Source: Bdellovibrionales bacterium (GTDB lineage: Bacteria > Bdellovibrionota > Bdellovibrionia > Bdellovibrionales > UBA1609). From it: a DNA stretch of 11,307 nt. The stretch spans positions 1-11,307 of the forward strand of contig JAGRAG010000109.1 of NCBI GenBank assembly GCA_020435025.1, in the 5' to 3' direction. Below are positions 6,948 through 11,307 of the stretch, piece by piece; within the stretch, counting starts at the first letter, position 1, and the number at the start of each line of letters is the position of its first letter. The position numbers and the translations under genes are program-made. The notes beneath the pieces are model-generated. The model did no database searches. It had not been told where the DNA came from and saw only the letters and a program-made list of their open reading frames with translations.

Positions 6948-6977
6948 ATTGTAAGAAGAACTACGAACGCAAGTCAA
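6948..6977 (-). promoter_or_regulatory. Sigma70-like promoter of the bufferin operon
   Basis: On the minus strand TTGACT (6972-6977) and TACAAT (6948-6953) are each 5 of 6 matches to consensus, separated by 18 nt. The start would be near 6941, giving a leader of about 80 nt that contains a small stem (6922-6927 with 6939-6944). No metal-regulator operator could be recognised. Confidence 0.55.
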
Positions 6978-7072
6978 AAAAGTTTCAACAGATAGATTTT
7001 TTATTTGAATCTGTAAGTTATTGACTTATTTAAAGAATCGACACCGACAAAAAAATAAGACTCTTTGAACGG

Positions 7073-7468
7073 CTAGAAGTCCGTGTATTTTGTCGCCCGG
7101 CCTCGGCTTTTTTCTACGGGATATTTCTTGGCATTCTTATCCATTTTGCTGTAGCAAATCTCTTCAAGGTTTAGATCGAGTTTATTTACGATTTTTAAAA
7201 GATAGATAAAAATATCTGCCAGCTCTTCAGAGACACGTTCTTTTTGCTGCTCGTTTTCTGAGATACGTTCGGATTGATCCGGTGTGAGCCACTGGAAGAT
7301 TTCCATCAGCTCTGCTGACTCAATGCTCAAGGACATAACAAGATTTTTAATATTATGAAACTCTCCCCATTGTCTTTCTTCGGCAAACTGCTCCACGAGT
7401 TTTGATAGCTTATCTAAATCCAATTCATCCACCCACTTGTTTGGTTTTGTTGAGGCGCCAACTGACAA
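7073..7468 (-). CDS. MazG-like nucleotide pyrophosphohydrolase (RS21-C6/dCTPase type)
   Basis: An all-alpha NTP pyrophosphohydrolase that should hydrolyse non-canonical or excess (d)NTPs to monophosphate and pyrophosphate in the cytoplasm. The sequence RQWGEFHNIKNLVMSLSIESAELMEIFQWL (about 32-61) and the C-terminal KYPVEKSRGRATKYTDF are typical of the dCTPP1/RS21-C6 branch. Metal ligands are Glu50, Glu53, Glu82 and Asp85, with the same 3-29-3 spacing as the animal enzyme. Coordinates use the longest frame, from a TTG at 7468 without a ribosome site, which would overlap the upstream membrane-protein gene by 44 nt. Family members usually start closer to the FAEERQW block, so GTG at 7432 (8-nt overlap) or TTG at 7423 (no overlap) is at least as likely. 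Likely co-transcribed with the upstream gene. Confidence 0.88.
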   Translation of the reverse strand: MSVGASTKPNKWVDELDLDKLSKLVEQFAEERQWGEFHNIKNLVMSLSIESAELMEIFQWLTPDQSERISENEQQKERVSEELADIFIYLLKIVNKLDLNLEEICYSKMDKNAKKYPVEKSRGRATKYTDF

Positions 7469-7853
7469 ATATCAAGCGAAGTAGATCTATAACAACAGCC
7501 ACCATCATCCACTTATAAAACGGCAAAGAATAATTATGTAACGTAGTTGCCTTGAGTCCCCACCACTGAATTTCGGCAAACGGCAGATTCCAATGGACAA
7601 GTCTCATGAGGAGCATCGGGAGAGTAAACACCAGTAGATGCACCCAACCGTTCCAAAAAGTAAGAAGAAATTTTCTTTGCGGCAACTTCCACGTCAGGAC
7701 GACCATTAAAATGCCTAAAACTAAAAATAAAGTAGCAGCTAAAGCCGCCGCTTTCCTCGAAGAGGAAATGTTCATAAATATTGCGACAACACTGCCTGCA
7801 ACGACAGCTTGAGCCACTAAAATGAAACCTAAAGTGAGCAGTGATTTTTTCAT
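7425..7853 (-). CDS. Unknown four-helix inner-membrane protein
   Basis: A 142-residue protein with four predicted membrane segments at about 5-28, 35-54, 63-86 and 112-131. The segment between helices 3 and 4 is aromatic-rich (HWNLPFAEIQWWGLKATTLHNYSLPFYKW). I do not recognise a family. The ATG at 7853 is fixed by an in-frame TAG 21 nt upstream, and only a weak AGAAG-like ribosome site precedes it. The stop lies inside, or one base before, the following pyrophosphohydrolase gene depending on that gene's start, so the two are likely one operon. No functional link between them is evident. Confidence 0.75.
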   Translation of the reverse strand: MKKSLLTLGFILVAQAVVAGSVVAIFMNISSSRKAAALAATLFLVLGILMVVLTWKLPQRKFLLTFWNGWVHLLVFTLPMLLMRLVHWNLPFAEIQWWGLKATTLHNYSLPFYKWMMVAVVIDLLRLIFVSWRLNKTKQVGG

Positions 7854-8099
7854 AGCTTCTTTTACTGGCTCCTAGTGATGGAGAACACATCCAATGCGGC
7901 GGGTTATTCCTTCACAACGCAAAATCTGTGGACCAATGATCTCAATTGGAACCATCGCAACCTTTTATTGCGAATCCTTCCAGAGGGATGGTTTTATGCA
8001 AAACGCCTCTCGGAGAAAAAAGAAATAGTGATGGCATCAGACCTTGGACATGTTATGGTCACAACAACTCAAAAATTTTGGCTTCATAAGGATATTTGT

Positions 8100-8486
8100 A
8101 TGATAACAAAACTCCTCTCTTTTTTGCTTTGTCTCTTTGCTTTCTCTGATTGCAGTCATTTTCCCAAGGAAACTCAGGCAATTGCCCTTCATAGAAGTCT
8201 TGTCTCCTTTGCTCCATCAGTCGAAGCCATCTCTACAAAGTTAATGATCCCTGCCGAAAGCACCATAAAGAAACATTACCATAACGGCGAAGAGTATCTT
8301 TACATTATCAAGGGATATGCTTTTTTGAGTGTTATCGACGAACCCGAAAAGCGACTGGAAACAGGGACATTAACGAAAATTCCTTATCGAAAAATTCACT
8401 GGGCACGTACTGGTAATGATCCAGTTGAGGCCATTATTTTTCGAACCCATGAAAAAGGAAACGATGTTCGTGTCGATGTCAAATAA
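8100..8486 (+). CDS. Small exported cupin-fold protein
   Basis: A 128-residue protein with a hydrophobic N-terminus (LLSFLLCLFAFSDCS) and a single cupin domain. Cupin motif 1 is KHYHNGEEYLYIIKG, with His59, His61 and Glu65 as metal ligands; motif 2 is GTLTKIPYRKIHWARTGN, with His100. Cys18 could be lipidated, but FSDC is a poor lipobox because of Asp at -1, so a plain exported or anchored protein is possible. The start at 8100 has AAGGA (8088-8092) 7 nt upstream. The same frame stays open back to 7875, but that 75-codon extension precedes a signal-like sequence and resembles nothing I know. Substrate unknown; many such cupins bind small ligands or act as isomerases or dioxygenases. Converges on the phosphatase gene across a shared terminator. 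Confidence 0.75.
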   Translation: MITKLLSFLLCLFAFSDCSHFPKETQAIALHRSLVSFAPSVEAISTKLMIPAESTIKKHYHNGEEYLYIIKGYAFLSVIDEPEKRLETGTLTKIPYRKIHWARTGNDPVEAIIFRTHEKGNDVRVDVK

Positions 8487-8505
8487 AGGGGCTTATCACC
8501 CCTTT
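8485..8505. terminator. Bidirectional terminator between convergent genes
   Basis: AAAGGGG (8485-8491) pairs with CCCCTTT (8499-8505) around a 7-nt loop. T-rich sequence follows on both strands (ttta on plus; tttattt on minus). It overlaps the cupin stop codon and lies just past the stop of the phosphatase gene, so it can serve both. Confidence 0.75.
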
Positions 8506-8514
8506 TACAGATGT

Positions 8515-9405
8515 CTATCGTAAACCTTGGCCTGCAAACTGCCCTGAATAGGTCGATTCTACTTGAGTTGCTGATTTCACTACACGAAAATCATAGGATG
8601 CAGAAACCCGACCGTTATCTCGACGAATAGTCATCGCAATGTATCCATAGTCCGAAATAGCATACCCTCCTCGTCGAGGACTGCGATCTAACGGTCGAAG
8701 TTTTGCTCCAGCCCCACTGACAAAAAAGTGAGTTCCTTTATTTTGACCTTCGTAAGATAAATTGTGATCGTGGCCAGAGAAATAGCTGTCCACTCTACCC
8801 TCAACACTCCCCTGAAGAAACCCTTTAAGACTCCAACTAGCGTCTCCATGAGAGCCAACACTGTACAAAGGATGATGAGCCAAGGCGATGCTCAACTTGC
8901 AGGTTCCGGCATCTTTTAGCACGACTTGATCCACAAACTCTCTCTGCTCTGAGTAGTCAGTGTTAGAGTCTAATGAAAGAAAACAAACGTCACCGTAGCT
9001 TTCAAAATAATAAAGGCTAGGAAAAATGATATTTGAATAGTTACTCGCAATTTCAATCCAAGCTCTAGGGTTTTTCTGGTAGTCATGATTTCCCATCACC
9101 AAGAAAAAGGGAATGTTCTGACCTTCAAGTAGTCCTTTATATGGGTTATAAAAATGACTGAAAAACTTCTTGTCTTTTGCATTTTTAAGACCGCTTGAAT
9201 AAATCACATCACCCAAAACTCGAACCTGATGACAACCCTCACTTTCTAATGCTTGAGCCACCATAATTTGAGATCGAGAGGCCGTTCCAGTATCCCCTAT
9301 CAAACAAACTTTATAGCCATCCGGTAAATACGACTGTTGATAGACCGTTGTCGCAGACGCACCAAGTGAAAGCGCCATAAAAAGAGTAGTAAAAATCCAT
9401 TTCAT
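8515..9405 (-). CDS. Secreted purple-acid-phosphatase-like metallophosphoesterase
   Basis: A 296-residue exported enzyme with a signal peptide (cleavage near GASA|TT at 18) and a calcineurin-type metallophosphoesterase domain. Metal-binding motifs in order are GDTG (Asp38), GDVIY (Asp66, Tyr69), GNHDY (Asn106, His107), AHHPLYS (His177, His178) and GHDHN (His212, His214). The Tyr three residues after the second Asp and the overall spacing resemble tartrate-resistant purple acid phosphatases (ACP5 type), where that Tyr binds Fe(III). Expected role is hydrolysis of phosphate esters outside the inner membrane; the natural substrate cannot be told. The ATG has a perfect AGGAGG (9412-9417) 6 nt upstream. 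It appears monocistronic, with the terminator at 8485-8505 downstream and a divergent acetyltransferase gene upstream. Confidence 0.92.
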   Translation of the reverse strand: MKWIFTTLFMALSLGASATTVYQQSYLPDGYKVCLIGDTGTASRSQIMVAQALESEGCHQVRVLGDVIYSSGLKNAKDKKFFSHFYNPYKGLLEGQNIPFFLVMGNHDYQKNPRAWIEIASNYSNIIFPSLYYFESYGDVCFLSLDSNTDYSEQREFVDQVVLKDAGTCKLSIALAHHPLYSVGSHGDASWSLKGFLQGSVEGRVDSYFSGHDHNLSYEGQNKGTHFFVSGAGAKLRPLDRSPRRGGYAISDYGYIAMTIRRDNGRVSASYDFRVVKSATQVESTYSGQFAGQGLR

Positions 9406-9474
9406 AAAATTCCTCCTTGCAAACCAACGCTAGCAAAGGTCGATTTTTTTTCCTAGAAACAAAAACTTACAGAG

Positions 9475-9504
9475 TTGACAGAAAACTGAAATCACCAGAA
9501 CAAT
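9475..9504 (+). promoter_or_regulatory. Candidate promoter of the acetyltransferase gene
   Basis: A perfect TTGACA (9475-9480) is followed after 18 nt by AACAAT (9499-9504, 4 of 6). The predicted start lies about 105 nt before the TTG start codon. The opposite strand's promoter for the phosphatase gene was not resolved. Confidence 0.35.
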
Positions 9505-9615
9505 TTGCCTCTCAAAAAAACATCAGTTGCTTGAGTTAAAAATGTAACGTACACCCATTTTTTAACTTCATTTTTGGGAAATCCAAATTAGTAAATACTT
9601 TCAAGGGAGCCGGAG

Positions 9616-10074
9616 TTGGAAATCAAAATTCACCGAGCCACGACAGAAAATGCAGAGCAAATCATCGAGTTTCAAATTTGTATGGCTGAAGAAACAGAAA
9701 ACTTACAATTAAACCCGACCAAGGTCCGTAATGGAGTCTTAGCTGTATTAGAAAAAAAAGTCGATGGAGAATATTGGGTGCTCACTGACAGCAAAAGTAT
9801 TTTGGGGTGCTGCCTTCTTTTAAAAGAGTGGAGCGATTGGCGCTGTCAATCTGTTCTTTGGATTCATTCCGTTTACATCCGTCCCGAAGAAAGAGGCAAG
9901 GGGTACTTTAAAAAACTCTATTTGTCGCTTCAACAAATGGTTCTAGATCATCCCGAAATCGCTGGACTTCGCTTGTATGTTGACAAATCCAACTCCCGGG
10001 CCCAGAAAATCTATCAAACCATTGGTATGAACGCGGAACACTACGATTTATACGAATGGATGAGGCCAACATAG
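9616..10074 (+). CDS. GNAT-family N-acetyltransferase
   Basis: A 152-residue single-domain acyltransferase that should transfer an acetyl group from acetyl-CoA to an amine. The acetyl-CoA loop is in WIHSVYIRPEERGKGYFKKL (about 82-101), with Arg93-Gly94-Lys95-Gly96 as the RGKG core; the usual final Gly/Ala is Phe98. The C-terminal LRLYVDKSNSRAQKIYQTIGM (about 118-138) is the typical last GNAT block, in which the Asn-x-x-Ala-x-x-x-Tyr residues contact CoA. The start is TTG at 9616, supported by GGGAG (9605-9609) 6 nt upstream; no ATG of suitable position exists. Cytoplasmic. The substrate cannot be assigned: small molecule, peptide or protein are all possible. It is monocistronic and converges on the lipoprotein gene with 57 nt between stops. 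Confidence 0.9.
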   Translation: MEIKIHRATTENAEQIIEFQICMAEETENLQLNPTKVRNGVLAVLEKKVDGEYWVLTDSKSILGCCLLLKEWSDWRCQSVLWIHSVYIRPEERGKGYFKKLYLSLQQMVLDHPEIAGLRLYVDKSNSRAQKIYQTIGMNAEHYDLYEWMRPT

Positions 10075-10080
10075 GTGACC

Positions 10081-10095
10081 TCCCCCTTTCCTTAC
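10081..10095. repeat. Copy 1 of a 15-nt direct repeat flanking the lipoprotein gene
   Basis: tccccctttccttac occurs here and again at 11088-11102, on either side of the lipoprotein gene. It is pyrimidine-rich, so chance is possible. Confidence 0.4.
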
Positions 10096-10131
10096 TGGTT
10101 TGAACTTTTATCGGCAATTAAAGAGTGCTGT

Positions 10132-11019
10132 TTATATGCTATTGCAGCGGTCAAAGGTAAAGGTCTCTGAATCCTCACCCAAAATTAAGTTCGCTTGCCC
10201 ACAGGAAATAATAGTTAAAACGGTTTCACGACCATCGGTACAAGAACCTGACCATGAACCCTGTACCGGACAATTACATGAGCTGTCCCAAGTCACTGCC
10301 GACGGAGTGTAGCTACAGACATTGCCATTCACATTATTAGTGACCTTTAACACGCCCCCCGACATCGTACGACCATTTCGAGAATTTCCTGACACCGTGA
10401 TGGCCGAAGTGACTTCACTGGTATAATCCAAAAGAGTTCCGCCTCCGGGAAGAGTGAACTTCCGTTGAATTCCATCATTCGTGAAGCTAAAAACACCGGC
10501 CGCCGTACGTGTGACCCTTTGTCCAACAGAACCCGTTTTCTTAACAGACAACTCAGCCCCACGCCGACCCGTGACTGTAAAATTGGGCACTCTGGTAATA
10601 GTTTGTGAATCCCCCGTAATAAGACAAATGTTGTCGTCCGAAGCGTCAACAAAAGTGATGGTCACTGTACCCGTAAAAGTCGCCGCCCCGAGTGTGCACC
10701 CACCAAAGTCTCGAGTGATGACGTTGCTCGAACAACCCGAAAAAGTCGAAGCCGAATAACAACTGGTCGCATTGGCTTGAGGCAAAAGATTGAACTTTTC
10801 CCAAAAAGTCGCCGGAGCCAATCGCGCCACCATTTTCGAATGGCCCGAAACCACCGATGCATATGAACCACTCGATCCTCCGCTCTCATCCACAGAAGCC
10901 ATAATATCGCCAATCTGCTGCCCCATCTCTTGAATGTCTACCTGAGTTTCATCTTTACTACAGGCAATGAAAGTGAGTGATAAAAATGCCAAAAATATGG
11001 TCGTCTTTCTTAAGGTCAT
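10132..11019 (-). CDS. Cys-rich putative outer-membrane lipoprotein, unknown function
   Basis: A 295-residue protein starting at ATG 11019, preceded by AAGGGGG about 6 nt upstream. An upstream in-frame ATG at 11133 gives 38 residues with no signal character and runs into the terminal inverted repeat, so it was not chosen. The N-terminus MTLRKTTIFLAFLSLTFIAC is a lipoprotein signal with lipidated Cys20; Ser follows, consistent with outer-membrane sorting. After a Gly/Ser-rich linker (SGGSSGS) come beta-rich, Thr/Ser/Gly-rich sequence and ten further cysteines clustered around TSCYSASTFSGC, GGC, NIC, NVC and the C-terminal SSCNC to DRC region. Ten mature cysteines could form five disulphides in the periplasm or at the surface. 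I do not recognise the family. Confidence 0.82.
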   Translation of the reverse strand: MTLRKTTIFLAFLSLTFIACSKDETQVDIQEMGQQIGDIMASVDESGGSSGSYASVVSGHSKMVARLAPATFWEKFNLLPQANATSCYSASTFSGCSSNVITRDFGGCTLGAATFTGTVTITFVDASDDNICLITGDSQTITRVPNFTVTGRRGAELSVKKTGSVGQRVTRTAAGVFSFTNDGIQRKFTLPGGGTLLDYTSEVTSAITVSGNSRNGRTMSGGVLKVTNNVNGNVCSYTPSAVTWDSSCNCPVQGSWSGSCTDGRETVLTIISCGQANLILGEDSETFTFDRCNSI

Positions 11020-11087
11020 GATTGCCCCCTTACACCCATAGAATAACCTAAGGCCTCGTCTCATAAAAGAAAATCTCGCTACAAAAG

Positions 11088-11102
11088 TCCCCCTTTCCTT
11101 AC
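11088..11102. repeat. Copy 2 of the 15-nt direct repeat
   Basis: Exact copy of the sequence at 10081-10095, located 69 nt upstream of the lipoprotein start codon and just outside the terminal inverted repeat. Confidence 0.4.
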
Positions 11103-11110
11103 GAATGAAG

Positions 11111-11307
11111 TTCCAATCACTCAAAAGTCCCAAGTCTCATTTACAAGGAACACCTACATTCAGCTTCGGTGCACGACTCCTGCCTTGCTGCCATCCCATT
11201 TGTGGCGGGGCTGCCTAAGCGGGGCTGCCAAAGCTTGGTAGAACGCCCATCTCTAAAAATATATTTGCTCTTTGTAAATGAGCCTTGGGACTTTTAAGTG
11301 ATAGGAG
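11111..11307. repeat. Second long inverted repeat with GC-rich core
   Basis: 11111-11160 and 11258-11307 are reverse complements at 41 of 50 positions, best in the outer 40 bases. The core contains an 11-nt tandem motif, gcggggctgcc, at 11205-11215 and 11219-11229. The right arm reaches the window edge and may extend further. No ORF is inside. It shares short blocks with the element at 1-140 (caatcac, gtccc and tcggtgcac in the same order when that element is reversed), which hints at a common repeat family. Confidence 0.75.

Noticed and set aside
7534..7890. 118-codon minus-strand frame over the membrane-protein gene
   Set aside because: Its product looks random, whereas the competing frame gives four clean membrane helices and an ATG.
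7955..7973. Small hairpin tcgcaa/ttgcga upstream of the cupin gene
   Set aside because: Only 6 bp, no T-run and no gene ending nearby; likely chance.
10347..10913. Several frames over the Cys-rich lipoprotein gene on both strands
   Set aside because: They lack signals, domains and ribosome sites; the lipoprotein frame has a lipobox, ribosome site and coherent beta-rich composition.
1..11307. CRISPR array, tRNA, rRNA, transposase or phage genes
   Set aside because: No regularly spaced repeats, cloverleaf, rRNA motif or recombinase/transposase signature was seen on either strand.

Overview
The window reads as chromosome of a Gram-negative bacterium. Mid-40s % GC (judged by eye), many exported proteins, an outer-membrane channel, several lipoprotein-like products and frequent GTG/TTG starts with good Shine-Dalgarno sites are compatible with a Bdellovibrio-like (Bdellovibrionota) predator. 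That assignment is an inference from overall character, because no rRNA or other taxonomic marker is present.

Layout. Positions 1-140 form a long near-perfect inverted repeat. trmB (tRNA m7G46 methyltransferase, minus, ending at 230) is divergent from a secreted gamma-glutamyltransferase gene (plus, 1082-2731). Convergent with that is a two-gene minus-strand operon of an exported DUF2608/HAD phosphatase (GTG start at 4502) and a Tsx-like outer-membrane nucleoside channel (2747-3565), overlapping by 38 nt. A 430-nt gene-free stretch (4503-4932) carries the operon's promoter, a nested hairpin, a 7-codon ORF with a strong ribosome site, and a terminator hairpin. Then comes the most notable locus: a bufferin-type RiPP metallophore operon on the minus strand, consisting of a Cys-rich precursor with a signal peptide (6579-6860), a DUF692/MNIO oxidase (5715-6563) and a DUF2063 partner protein (4933-5718), with a good sigma70-like promoter upstream. 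Upstream are a MazG-like (dCTPase/RS21-C6 type) pyrophosphohydrolase and an unknown four-helix membrane protein, overlapping on the minus strand. A small exported cupin (plus, from 8100) converges on a secreted purple-acid-phosphatase-like enzyme (8515-9405) across a shared terminator. A GNAT acetyltransferase with a TTG start (9616-10074) follows, then a Cys-rich lipoprotein (10132-11019, minus). A second long inverted repeat (11111-11307) ends the window and probably continues beyond it.

How it fits together. Many products act outside the cytoplasm on scavengeable substrates: gamma-glutamyl peptides (GGT), phosphate esters (DUF2608 phosphatase, purple-acid-phosphatase-like enzyme) and nucleosides (Tsx). 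The phosphatase-Tsx pair makes sense as a dephosphorylate-then-import module for nucleotides. The bufferin operon most likely makes a periplasmic, post-translationally modified, metal (probably copper) binding peptide. No mobile-element transposase, CRISPR array, tRNA or rRNA was recognised.
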